The position numbers were made by a program, and so were the translations under genes. From Symsagittifera roscoffensis (lineage: Eukaryota; Xenacoelomorpha; Acoela; Convolutidae): DNA of 64,000 nucleotides. Below, one piece after another: positions 1 through 12,585 of the stretch. Every line of letters starts with the position of its first letter. The stretch's first letter is position 1. The DNA is taken from the NCBI RefSeq assembly GCF_963678635.1, contig NC_087062.1, positions 75,696,349 to 75,760,348 on the forward strand, written 5' to 3'. The notes under the pieces are model-generated. The model made no database searches, was not told the origin of the DNA, and saw only the letters and a list, made by a program, of their open reading frames with translations.

Positions 1-1650
1 TCAGGTTTTGACTACAACTTTTTAAATTAATTTCGAAAGCCCTTTGGGGTAATAAACTGAGACTTTAGCTAATTCATTAAATCTAAAGGCATAGCCGTTA
101 TCATGAACCATTGCGACCATGAATTAACTTAAATTATCAGTAAAAACTTCGTTGGTTTTTTTGCTACATTTTTGGAAAACTTCTGTAAATTTTTTTTTAG
201 TTGCAAAACAATTTTAGGCACAAAACAAACAAATAATGAAAACGCAGATAAATCAAAATAGTAATTTAGATGAAGTAATATATTATCAAATTATTGCTGA
301 GCATCAGTTTCAAAGCAGTTTTAGGTAATCAATTGTAACGTAATGCTATGCTAATCATTAGATGAAGCGTTCCTCAAAACGCTTCATTCTATCGGCCACC
401 AGCGATAATTGATTAATTGCCTAAAATTGCGTTTAAACAAATAGTCATCACGAATTTTTTTTTCGGAAAATACTTTCTATTTTTGTTCTTTTTCAGTTTC
501 CGGTAGATAGTGCAGATTATTTTAATAACAGATTATATTACTAAAACTCTGAAAATCGTCATGCCACAAAAAAAAACAAAGACATTAATTACATTTTTTA
601 GAATCTTCGAACTTATTTTTCGATATAAATTTTACACCGAAATAATTGACTCAGAGGCAAAGCAGAGTTTTGCGCTACTTAGGATTCCACCCAAACAAAA
701 GCATTGCAAGGTAGCAAAGAGCAAAAAAAAAAGAGCAACTAAGTTTCAAAAATGGACAATTTTGCTGGAACCAAAACAAAAAAATTGAACGAAAAAAAAA
801 TCTACTGAAAACACATACAGTTACACGCAGCAGAAATAAATCAAAAAACTCCAAATCAACAAAAATGTAAATTGCACAAAAAACATCATTCTACCATGGG
901 GCAAATAAGCCGATAAAACATAAGCTGACAAATCGTATAATGAAAATAACATTTTTTTTACTCGGAAGATTACTCGTTTGAAAAAATCAACAGGTCCTGG
1001 ACTTAAATATGATACCTCCCTTATTTGTTAACGCCATTCCAGTAAAAAAAAATCAAAAAGAGCACAGAGGAGGAGCAAAGCAAACCGCTCTTCAAAGAAT
1101 TACTATAAACTAAAGCCCAAAAGTGCACATGAACCAAAGTGCATTCATAAAGACAAAATTATGTTCAAATGCACTTCAGTAATTTCCAATTTTGTTCGTA
1201 TAGCAGTAATATTTTGGAACACAGCCAACAGAGAGTTGGATAAGAGTCAATGAACGCAAGTAAACAAAATTTCAAACATACGAACTGGTAAAAATATAGA
1301 TCCCTTTAGAGCTCTTTGAATTTCTATCATAAATTATCAATGTCACTTGTTCGATAAACTTGACCCAATTTGAGAACACTGGACCAAAAACTAAATTTTT
1401 AATTCGCTGGTAAATCTGAAATTTCAATTCCTTCTTCGGAGTTAGACCACGATCGAACATTTTCGTGAATTTCACACTTGTGTTCTTCGATAAATTTGCC
1501 TTTTTAAACGAACTCAATGAACTCAATATTCAAATAAAGCAGAAATCTAACGTCTAAAGAGCAAGTTTGAGCATGAATAAGTTTTATTACTTTTCTTGAA
1601 ATGAAAATCACGGAAAAAATTCATCACAATTTATCTGAAAGTCTGAATTA
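1..1650. other. AT-rich non-coding stretch
   Basis: No convincing gene is visible. The longest open frames (such as 510-788) are low-complexity lysine-rich translations of A-rich DNA with no domain features. The stretch ends where the large tandem duplication begins. The only distinct structure is the foldback at 315-430. Confidence 0.6.
315..430. repeat. Small foldback element (MITE-like)
   Basis: The left end GCAGTTTTAGGTAATCAATT matches the reverse complement of the right end (GCAATTTTAGG, then AATCAATT after a few extra bases). The centre is a second hairpin, TGAAGCGTT/AACGCTTCA, with a 6-base loop. Nested inverted repeats of this kind fit a miniature inverted-repeat element. It is too short to encode anything, and no second copy was seen in the window. 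Confidence 0.45.
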
Positions 1651-4384
1651 CTTTTTTTGCTCCGACTCTTAAAAAACACCTTTACAATAAGTTGAAATTA
1701 CTAAACCAAACTGCAATACTCGATTTAGGACACAGAGCACAGCAATTTTTCGAAAATGTTTGCAAACTACTGAGACCAAAATCTGATCAACAAATTAGTT
1801 TTTGAGCGAGTTTTTTGAAAAACGGAAAATGAGCCAACAGAAACATTGACGAAAACAATGAATCCAAAAAATTTTCAAAAAACTGTTAGAAAAAATAATT
1901 AGTGCCTGAAACGAACCGCTTCTAATTTGTACCTAGTCAAAACGCACATGAAATTTACCATTCCAACAACTGGGCAAAAATCTGGAAAAAACCATGTTCA
2001 ATGCAAGCAAAAGCTAAGCGGAGCATCGCACCAAATGCAATACCACATAAAAAAAGCATCTTAGGCCAGCAAACAAGAAATGAAAGGAGATCAACAAATT
2101 CCGAAAAAAAAATCAAAATGATGTCGATACTTTTTTCGCGGAGTGCACATCCACAATTAAAATTGACGACGCTAGATGAAAACTCAAAACAACTATTGAG
2201 CAACAACTGAGACGACAAAACTAGAATCGCGTAGAACAGAAAACCAAATTAATGTCACAAACAATTTGCATCTATAAATTAAACTTTAACAGTTTTAGCT
2301 TTTGCGATCCGTACGAGTCCATAATTTTTTTTCTTTTGAAACTATCCAAAACTACGTCACTAAACCAATAAAATGTTAGCCGAAATCATTTGGGTAGAAA
2401 AAAAAATTTAAGCAAGAAAAAAATATTTGTATTCAAAGTCAAGACTGGTACAAACTTTGTCGAGCCTAGTGCTACCTTAAAAAAGGCAGTAAATCAAAAC
2501 ACTAAAAGCAACTACAATGAAAAATCTCCACTTAAAAAAACAATGACTTATATATGTCCACTAAGCCGACAAATCATAAGCAGACAAAATTAAACCGAAT
2601 TTTTTTTGAACAGGAGTATTTCCCATTTGAAAGAGGAACAGGTCTTGGTTGTGTTTTTACTACATTCATAGACACCTAATTACGCCTTACGGACTTTAAT
2701 ATGATACCTAACTTTAATTTTTTTCTCGACAGAAATCAAAATGAGCACAGAGCAAAGGAAAGCCTGACAAAAGACAGACAGAAATAGACATGAAGGCCGT
2801 AAAAACTTCATGATGTCAAAAGCTTTTTCGTCCAATTTCTGCTTTGGTAACTATAGAGCGCAATTTACCTAGTTTTTGGCAGATTGAAACATTTTGAATT
2901 CAAAAAGTTGAAAATAGAGACTCTAAATTGAAAAATGTCAATTTAGTGACCTTGAATGAATGTGAAAAAATTTTGACCCTAAAAAGGATATTTCTACCCA
3001 ACTGCATACAACAACTAGTCAATAGGACTCGAACGCGTTATTGGACAATTTCTTAAGACGTCTGAAACGTATTTGATTAACTTTGGGACAAGTCGTCAAA
3101 AAAGCTAAATTATGCTAATTTGGACTCGTCTTCTCGAATAAATCGACAAGGAAAAAGCGGTTAGGCGTTCAAAATGGTTTTAATCATTTTTATAGCCATA
3201 CTTATAATTATTTTGTTATAAATCAATCAGTTTTCAACAGCTATTAAAGAGATGCGATCGAGACGCTAAGACAGTAACCGTCAATTTAAAGGCGTCAGAT
3301 GGATTTGAAATTTTTTTACACAAAAACAAAAACTTGTTTCTTCCAATTCCATAATTTTCATTAATGAGTTAATAAAAGTCAAACGCACAACCGGACATCT
3401 TTTTACGAAGTCTAAAAATCTTTTCCGCAATTTATCAAAAATTCTAAAATTGGGCGCATTTTGACTCGTTTTCTCGTATACAGTGCGTATCCACTAAGAC
3501 GCGCTCCCTATGAGCCAAAAAAAAACAAAGTTTTTCCTGGCGAGGTAATTAGCCACCAAAAAATATATGACTAAAATAGCAAACTCGTCACAAAATTCAC
3601 ACCATTTTTATTTGAACGATTAGACTATCTCACTTTTTTTCTGAACAAAAAAATCCAATTGACATAACTTTCTATGCGTAATAGTTTTTGTTGTATGAAA
3701 TTAGATGAAAGAAAAGAGCGACAACTTTGATTCGCAATAATTTTTGGGTTTCTGGAATTAATGTTTTTTTTTGGCTGTCCAATATCATCTTTTTTATTAT
3801 CCGGGAAAAAAGAATTTTAGGTATATAATCAAAAAAGAGAAATTTTGAATAATCTCTTCAGATGGATGCGCGAACTAGGCTCCAAAAAGGTTCAAAACCT
3901 CGATTTATTGGCAATTTGCCAATAGACCAAGTTAAAATCCTCATTAACCATTAAATTTAAGTTTAATCAAATTTGCGATCTTGCTGAGGATAAAATGCTT
4001 GATACTGATTAGCTAATATTTCCAAATAAGAATCACGGATAAATTCCTTAAAAAAATCCAGAAAATACTAGAATAACCAAGGGCAGAGCAAAAAGAATCA
4101 TACTAGATTGCAATGAAGAATCATTCTTTTCATTGAAAAGAGTCATTTCCTTTAAGAACCAAAGTAAGTTTTGCACCCATGGAGTATGCATCTCTATGCA
4201 TCCCGGGGTGTATGAAATTGAAAAAGTCAAAAAACATAGAAAATTCAATGAAAAAAGGACGATCGATTACAATTGACAAGTTTGCAGATGCTATAGTAAC
4301 TGACTAAAAATTTTGCTAAATTGGGCGCTGATGCATTTGTGTACCGTTGTTTTGGCCCTATCCGACCGGTGAAAAAATACAGAT

Positions 4385-4620
4385 ATCCGTACAAACACAT
4401 AAACAAACAAAAAGACAGAAAACAAATTAATAGAAAAAACTAATAAGCAAATAAACAAACATACAAAAAAAAACTAAAAACAAAAACACACACACAAACA
4501 AAGAACAAAAGCAAACAATTAGGTAAACTAAACAAACAAACAAACAAACAAACAAGCTATTAAACAACAAACAGGCTGACAGACAGACAAACCGACAAAT
4601 AGACATACAACCAAACAGCC
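4385..4620. repeat. CAAA/CAGA-rich simple repeat (copy 1)
   Basis: Runs of AAACAAAC, CACACA and GACAGACA. Imperfect, with no gene. Confidence 0.85.
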
Positions 4621-4689
4621 TAAAGTACTTCATTTTCTTTTTCAACCCTTAAATTCAGTTCTGATCGAAGTATGTTTTTACGGAAAAAT

Positions 4690-5115
4690 TCGACAGAAAC
4701 GTTTTCATTCGAGTATCACTTGCATCGAACGATGTTGCAAACATATTATTTCGGTTGAGGCGGTCAAGACATCGCCAATTTGATCAATTCTGTTGAAACA
4801 TAATTGGCTTCTGTCGAACACAATTTCTTTTGTTCGAATCGGTCGAAACATAGCTGGATTGCGTCGAACACAATTTCATTCTGTCGAGTCGAGTCGATCG
4901 AAACATAGCCACTTTGCGTCGAGTCGATTGAAATATAGCTGGCCTGCGTCGAATACATTCAAACACCTTTTCCCTCGGTCCAGTCGTTTGGAACTCAGTT
5001 GGCTTCCATCGAACACAGTCGAACACATTGTTTCTTTGGTCAATTCGATCAGGCATACCCAATATGGCTCGAGTTGGTCAAAATATAGCCATTTTTGGTC
5101 AATTTGGTTAAAACA
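4690..5115. repeat. Degenerate TCGA-core repeat array (left flank of the TACA array, copy 1)
   Basis: A motif built around GTCGAACACA and GGTCGAAACATAG recurs every 20-45 bases with variable A/T spacers. About a dozen TCGA-centred units are visible. The open frames across it arise from the periodicity and are not genes. Confidence 0.75.
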
Positions 5116-5137
5116 ATTGTCAAAAATCGCAACCAGG

Positions 5138-5693
5138 GATACATACATACATAAATACATACATACATACATACATACATACATACATACATACATACAT
5201 ACATACATACATACATACATACATACATACATACATACATACATACATACATACATACATACATACATACATACATACATACATACATACATACATACAT
5301 ACATACATACATACATACATACATACATACATACATACATACATACATACATACATACATACATACATACATACATACATACATACATACATACATACAT
5401 ACATACATACATACATACATACATACATACATACATACATACATACATACATACATACATACATACATACATACATACATACATACATACATACATACAT
5501 ACATACATACATACATACATACATCTATACATACAGACAGACAGACAGACATACATACATACACACATTCACATTCATACATACATACATACATACATAC
5601 ATACATACATACATACATACATACATACATACATACATACATACATACATACATACATACATACATACATACATACATACATACATACATACA

Positions 5694-5727
<34 letters not shown>

Positions 5728-5889
5728 CATACAGACAGACAGACAGACATACATACATACACACATTCATACATACATACATACATACATACATACATAC
5801 ATACATACATACATACATACATACATACATACATTCATACATACATACGCACATACTTAAATACAAACCGACATACATACATAAATACA
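5138..5889. repeat. Long (TACA)n microsatellite, copy 1
   Basis: Nearly pure TACA tetranucleotide for about 750 bp. It is broken by two islands containing CAGACAGACAGACAGACA and CACACATTCA (5522-5578 and 5723-5770). It can be read open in several frames on both strands (Tyr-Ile-His-Thr or Met-Tyr-Val-Cys periods); these are artefacts of a stop-free repeat. Confidence 0.97.
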
Positions 5890-5894
5890 AAGTT

Positions 5895-6790
5895 GAAAAC
5901 TGTCAGGTTAAGTAAGAGAAGTCGAAAGCGGTCATGACTCGACTCGAGGAGATGAAAACGGACAAGCATAGACTCAAAAATTCAAAAACGGTCATCGCTC
6001 GACTACTTCGGTTGAATCTTGACTCGATCACAGCCAGCTCGATCACCTCAATATTGCTCGAGCACTTCCAACTGATCGAGACATTCGAAAACTACCTGGC
6101 TTGGGTCAAGCAAGGTCGAGCACACTAGTTGTGGTCGAGACGGTTGAAAATAGTCTTGCTTGGGTCAAGCATGGTCGAGCACATTTTTTTTGATCGAGTA
6201 CTGTCGGAAACACTTTTTGCTTGGGTCGAGTACAGTTTTTTCGGTCGTGCAGGGTCGAAACATATTATGCTTAGCTCGAGCATGGTCAAGCATATTTTTT
6301 TAAGTCGAGCACGGTAAAAACATATCTTGCTTGGGTATAACACGGTCGGTCTAGCACAAAATTTTGGCTGAGCACATTTTTTTTTGAAAACACAGGTTAA
6401 AAGCCATTTTTGGACAACTTTTGGAAAACTTTGACCAAACAATTGCGTTTTTTGGCGCAGGGTCCCCTTAAAAACTAGTATATATTGGCGCTAAAGGTTG
6501 GTCGGTCGAAAATGGATTTCTTAAAAAATAATTAAAGGAAATATTGGTCGAATCCTTTGATCGAATCACTGAGAAAAAAAGCGTCCGCCTCCCCCCACCC
6601 TAAATCCTCCCCTGGGCGAAACATGTCTTGCATGGGTTGCGCACGGTCGAGCACATTCGTTTCAGTCGAGCACGGTCAAAACATACCAAATTTCGGTCGA
6701 GCGGTCGAAAGATACCAATTTTTGGTCGAGACGGTCGGAACATACCGATTTTCAGTCGAGACTGTCGAAACATAAAGTGAGCACCTCGAA
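5895..6790. repeat. Degenerate TCGA-core repeat array (right flank of the TACA array, copy 1)
   Basis: Units such as TTGCTTGGGTCAAGCATGGT and GGTCGAGCACGGTCGAAACA recur over about 900 bp. The 6425-6620 part is overlapped by the poly-C-associated dispersed repeat. No gene. Confidence 0.75.
6425..6620. repeat. Dispersed repeat with a CGTCCGCC + poly-C end (copy 1)
   Basis: Shares the order GACCAAA...TTTTTGGCGC, ATTGGCGC, GGTCGAAT..., then CGTCCGCCTCCCCCCACCC with 16080-16325 and 20395-20575. On the reverse strand it reads as a G-run followed by GGCGGACG. Looks like one mobile family; its class is unknown. Confidence 0.5.
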
Positions 6791-9700
6791 CCATGCTCTT
6801 TAAGTACTATGATTTCTATAGATAGATAAAATCTTTCACCTCCCTGATATTAAGACTGACCGCGTGCTCAAACGGATACCAATATCACCCTTTTCAATAA
6901 TCAGACATAGAAAGCTACTTTGTTTCAATCAGTCTGAAACAAAATTGTGAAATAGGATGTTGATTTTTCTAAAGATAGATTTGTTTTTAGGAGTAATTTT
7001 ATCTGAGATGATTGAATTACGGACTTGCTGAACCCACGCTCTTAAAAATGTTTTCTTTTCGATTATATACATTTTTAGTGGTGGAAAAACAAACGAAACT
7101 ACATATACAGTTTCAAATTTTTCCTATTTGTCTCATTGATCAATAGGGTTTCTTGGATGAAAGTTTCACGGATTTTATTTGGTTATCCTTGACAGTAGTA
7201 TGTCAACATAATAACAAATGCGGAAGATAGTTGATTGGTATACAAATCCATCAGAATCATTTTTTATCGAATGTGGGAGAGTATCCCAGGTCATTATATT
7301 CCTCGTCAGAATTAGAATAACAGTAAAACCACTACTTACAATGGAACCACTATTACAAGTTTTTGTCGGTGTTTTTCAACTATCTGAAAGATATCTCGAA
7401 AAAGAAAAATAAACAATTCACTTTTGATGAACTTTGTTAAACAGGAAACAAGACTGCTCGTATCAGGGCGAAGCCCTGAATGTTCCAACTGCCTTTTAAG
7501 GTTTATGGAGCAGTAATAACACTAGAAAATTAAATGTAATAAAATAAAATGAAATTTTTTTTCTTAAATTTGAAATTCCGCACGCCATATAAAATACAAA
7601 AGGATAGATTTCGCTCCTTGTAACACATCATTTATGGCAAATCAGCTTCTTTCAACCAATTTGGAACGATTTCTAATACGGATTAAATCTCTGCTTACGC
7701 ATTATTAGCGCGAATTATATGTCCCAAATTGGCCAAAATGGTAGTCCTTAAACCCCCATAACTTGACGAAAAATGATCACAGGTAAAATAAATTTTCAAA
7801 TTTAAGTTCAGGACAACAATACCTTTTGAATGATTAAAAAAAATTACTTTTTTTGCTCCGAATTACTTTTTTTGCTCCGACTCTTAAAAAACACCTTTAC
7901 AATAAGTTGAAATTACTAAACCAAACTGCAATACTCGATTTAGGACACAGAGCACAGCAATTTTTCGAAAATGTTTGCAAACTACTGAGACCAAAATCTG
8001 ATCAACAAATTAGTTTTTGAGCGAGTTTTTTGAAAAACGGAAAATGAGCCAACAGAAACATTGACGAAAACAATGAATCCAAAAAATTTTCAAAAAACTG
8101 TTAGAAAAAATAATTAGTGCCTGAAACGAACCGCTTCTAATTTGTACCTAGTCAAAACGCACATGAAATTTACCATTCCAACAACTGAGCGAAAATCTGG
8201 AAAAAACCATGTTCAATGCAAGCAAAAGCTAAGCGGAGCATCGCACCAAATTCAATACCACATAAAAAAGCATCTTAGGCCAGCAAACAAGAAATGAAAG
8301 GAGATCAACAAATTCCGAAAAAAAAATCAAAATGATGTCGATACTTTTTTCGCGGAGTGCACATCCACAATTAAAATTGACGACGCTAGATGAAAACTCA
8401 AAACAACTATTGAGCAACAACTGAGATGACAAAACTAGAATCGCGTAGAACAGAAAACCAAATTAATGTCACAAACAATTTGCATCTATAAATTAAACTT
8501 TAACAGTTTTAGCTTTTGCGATCCGTACGAGTCCATAATTTTTTTTCTTTTGAAACTATCCAAAACTACGTCACTAAACCAATAAAATGTTAGCCGAAAT
8601 CATTTGGGTAGCAAGAAAAAAATATTTGTATTCAAAGTCAAGACTGGTACAAACTTTGTCGAGCCTAGTGCTACCTTAAAAAAGGCAGTAAATCAAAACA
8701 CTAAAAGCAACTACAATGAAAAATCTCCACTTAAAAAAACAATGACTTATATGTGTCCACTAAGCCGACAAATCATAAGCAGACAAAATTAAACCGAATT
8801 TTTTTTTGAACAGGAGTATTTCCCATTTGAAAGAGGAACAGGTCTTGGTTGTGTTTTTACTACATTCATAGACACCTAATTACGCCTTACGGACTTTAAT
8901 ATGATACCTAACTTTAATTTTTTTCTCGACAGAAATCAAAATGAGCACAGAGCAAAGGAAAGCCTGACAAAAGACAGACAGAAATAGACATGAAGGCCGT
9001 AAAAACTTCATGATGTCAAAAGCTTTTTCGTCCAATTTCTGCTTTGGTAACTATAGAGCGCAATTTACCTAGTTTTTGGCAGATTGAAACATTTTGAATT
9101 CAAAAAGTTGAAAATAGAGACTCTAAATTGAAAAATGTCAATTTAGTGACCTTGAATGAATGTGAAAAAATTTTGACCCTAAAAAGGATATTTCTACCCA
9201 ACTGCATACAACAACTAGTCAATAGGACTCGAACGCGTTATTGGACAATTTCTTAAGACGTCTGAAACGTATTTGATTAACTTTGGGACAAGCCGTCAAA
9301 AAAGCTAAATTATGCTAATTTGGACTCGTCTTCTCGAATAAATCGACAAGGAAAAAGCGGATAGGCGTTCAAAATGGTTTTAATCATTTTTATAGCCATA
9401 CTTATAATTATTTTGTTATAAATCAATCAGTTTTCAACAGCTATTAAAGAGATGCGATCGAGACGCTAAGACAGTAACCGTCAATTTAAAGGCGTCAGAT
9501 GGATTTGAAATTTTTTTACACAAAAACAAAAACTTGTTTCTTCCAATTCCATAATTTTCATTAATGAGTTAATAAAAGTCAAACGCACAACCGGACATCT
9601 TTTTACGAAGTCTAAAAATCTTTTCCGCAATTTATCAAAAATTCTAAAATTGGGCGCATTTTGACTCGTTTTCTCGTATACAGTGCGTATCCACTAAGAC

Positions 9701-10589
9701 GCGCTCCCTATGAGCCAAAAAAAACAAAGTTTTTCCTGGCGAGGTAATTAGCCACCAAAAAATATATGACTAAAATAGCAAACTCGTCACAAAATTCACA
9801 CCATTTTTATTTGAACGATTAGACTATCTCACTTTTTTTCTGAACAAAAAAATCCAATTGACATAACTTTCTATGCGTAATAGTTTTTGTTGTATGAAAT
9901 TAGATGAAAGAAAAGAGCGACAATTTTGATTCGCAATAATTTTTGGGTTTCTGAAATTAATGTTTTTTTTGGCTGTCCAATATCATCTTTTTTATTATCC
10001 GGGAAAAAAGAATTTTAGGTATATAATCAAAAAAGAGAAATTTTGAATAATCTCTTCAGATGGATGCGCGAACTAGGCTCCAAAAAGGTTCAAAACCTCG
10101 ATTTATTGGCAATTTGCCAATAGACCAAGTTAAAATCCTCATTAACCATTAAATTTAAGTTTAATCAAATTTGCGATCTTGCTGAGGATAAAATGCTTGA
10201 CACTGATTAGCTAATATTTCCAAATAAGAATCACGGATAAATTCCTTAAAAAAATCCAGAAAATACTAGAATAACCAAGGGCAGAGCAAAAAGAATCATA
10301 CTAGATTGCAATGAAGAATCATTCTTTTCATTGAAAAGAGTCATTTCCTTTAAGAACCAAAGTAAGTTTTGCACCCATGGAGTATGCATCTCTATGCATC
10401 CCGGGGTGTATGAAATTGAAAAAGTCAAAAAACATAGAAAATTCAATGAAAAAAGGACGATCGATTACAATTGACAAGTTTGCAGATGCTATAGTAACTG
10501 ACTAAAAATTTTGCTAAATTGGGCGCTGATGCATTTGTGTACCGTTGTTTTGGCCCTATCCGACCGGTAAAAAAATACAGATATCCGTA

Positions 10590-10835
10590 CAAACACATAA
10601 ACAAACAAAAAGACAGAAAACAAATTAATAGAAAAAACTAATAAGCAAATAAACAAACATACAAAAAAACTACAAACAAAAACACACACACAAACAAAGA
10701 ACAAAAGCAAACAATTAGGTAAACTAAACAAACAAACAAACAAACAAACAAACAAACAAGCTATTAAACAACAAACAGGCTGACAGACAGACAGATAGAT
10801 AGACAGACAAACCGACAAATAGACATACAACCAAA
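10590..10835. repeat. CAAA/CAGA/GATA-rich simple repeat (copy 2)
   Basis: Counterpart of 4385-4620. It has a longer run of CAAA units and an extra CAGATAGATAGA stretch, so slippage occurred after the duplication. Confidence 0.85.
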
Positions 10836-10909
10836 CAGCCTAAAGTACTTCATTTTCTCTTTCAACCCTTAAATTCAGTTCTGATCGAAGTATGTTTTAA
10901 CGGAAAAAT

Positions 10910-11335
10910 TCGACAGAAACGTTTTCATTCGAGTATCACTTGCATCGAACGATGTTGCAAACATTTTACTTCGGTTGAGGCGGTCAAGACATCGCCAATT
11001 TGATCAATTCTGTTGAAACATAATTGGCTTCTGTCGAACACAATTTCTTTTGTTCGAATCGGTCGAAACATAGCTGGATTGCGTCGAACACAATTTCATT
11101 CTGTCGAGTCGAGTCGCTCGAAACATAGCCACTTTGCGTCGAGTCGATTGAAATATAGCTGGCCTGCGTCGAATACATTCAAACACCTTTTCCCTCGGTC
11201 CAGTCGTTTGGAACTCAGTTGGCTTCCATCGAACACAGTCGAACACATTGTTTCTTTGGTCAATTCGATCAGGCATACCCAATATGGCTCGAGTTGGTCA
11301 AAATATAGCCATTTTTGGTCAATTTGGTTAAAACA
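10910..11335. repeat. TCGA-core array, copy 2 left flank
   Basis: Near-identical to 4690-5115 as part of the large duplication. A few substitutions are visible, for example GTCGCTCGAAAC against GTCGATCGAAAC. Confidence 0.75.
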
Positions 11336-11357
11336 ATTGTCAAAAATCGCAACCAGG

Positions 11358-11683
11358 GATACATACATACATAAATACATACATACATACATACATACAT
11401 ACATACATACATACATACATACATACATACATACATACATACATACATACATACATAAATACATACATACATACATACATATATACATACAGACAGACAG
11501 ACAGACATACATACATACACACATTCATACATACATACATACATACATACATACATACATACATACATACATACATACATACATACATACATACATACAT
11601 ACATACATACATACATACATACATACATTCATACATACATACGCACATACTTAAATACAAACCGACATACATACATAAATACA
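11358..11683. repeat. (TACA)n microsatellite, copy 2 (contracted)
   Basis: Same repeat as 5138-5889 but only about 325 bp, with one CAGACAGACAGACAGACA island instead of two. The flanks are nearly unchanged, so the difference is a repeat-length change after duplication. Confidence 0.96.
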
Positions 11684-11689
11684 AAGTTG

Positions 11690-12585
11690 AAAACTGTCAG
11701 GTTAAGTAAGAGAAGTCGAAAGCGGTCATGACTCGACTCGAGGAGATGAAAACGGACAAGTATAGACTCAAAAATTCAAAAACGGTCATCGCTCGACTAC
11801 TTCGGTTGAATCTTGACTCGATCACAGCCAGCTCGATCACCTCAATATTGCTCGAGCACTTCCAACTGATCGAGACATTCGAAAACTACCTGGCTTGGGT
11901 CAAGCAAGGTCGAGCACACTAGTTGTGGTCGAGACGGTTGAAAATAGTCTTGCTTGGGTCAAGCATGGTCGAGCACATTTTTTTTGATCGAGTACTGTCG
12001 GAAACACTTTTTGCTTGGGTCGAGTACAGTTTTTTCGGTCGTGCAGGGTCGAAACATATTATGCTTAGCTCGAGCATGGTCAAGCATATTTTTTTAAGTC
12101 GAGCACGGTAAAAACATATCTTGCTTGGGTATAACACGGTCGGTCTAGCACAAAATTTTGGCTGAGCACATTTTTTTTTGAAAACACAGGTTAAAAGCCA
12201 TTTTTGGACAACTTTTGGAAAACTTTGACCAAACAATTGCGTTTTTTGGCGCAGGGTCCCCTTAAAAACTAGTATATATTGGCGCTAAAGGTTGGTCGGT
12301 CGAAAATGGATTTCTTAAAAAATAATTAAAGGAAATATTGGTCGAATCCTTTGATCGAATCACTGAGAAAAAAAACGTCCGCCTCCCCCCACCCTAAATC
12401 CTCCCCGGGGCGAAACATGTCTTGCATGGGTTGCGCACGGTCGAGCACATTCGTTTCAGTCGAGCACGGTTAAAACATACCAAATTTCGGTCGAGCGGTC
12501 GAAAGATACCAATTTTTGGTCGAGACGGTCGGAACATACCGATTTTCAGTCGAGACTGTCGAAACATAAAGTGAGCACCTCGAAC
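11690..12585. repeat. TCGA-core array, copy 2 right flank
   Basis: Counterpart of 5895-6790 with only scattered substitutions. Confidence 0.75.
12235..12425. repeat. Dispersed repeat with a CGTCCGCC + poly-C end (copy 2)
   Basis: Duplicate of 6425-6620 carried along in the large tandem duplication. Confidence 0.5.

Larger units (their letters stand above)
1651..7842. repeat. Large tandem duplication, copy 1
   Basis: This block of about 6.2 kb is repeated head to tail at 7861-13636. The two copies agree almost base for base over long stretches (for example 1940-2380 with 8150-8590, and 5890-6480 with 11685-12270), so the duplication is recent. The main length difference is in the internal TACA microsatellite. 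The block holds a CAAA tract, TCGA-core arrays and a poly-C-associated dispersed repeat. No plausible gene was found; the open frames are diverged, short or simple-repeat translations. Confidence 0.93.

Noticed and set aside
4793-5860. A 355-codon open frame and several long frames on the other strand
   Set aside because: They are stop-free translations of the (TACA)n array (Tyr-Ile-His-Thr or Met-Tyr-Val-Cys periods) and change length with the repeat.
5138-5889. Telomere-like repeat
   Set aside because: The unit TACA is a tetranucleotide without the G-rich telomeric strand; an ordinary microsatellite.
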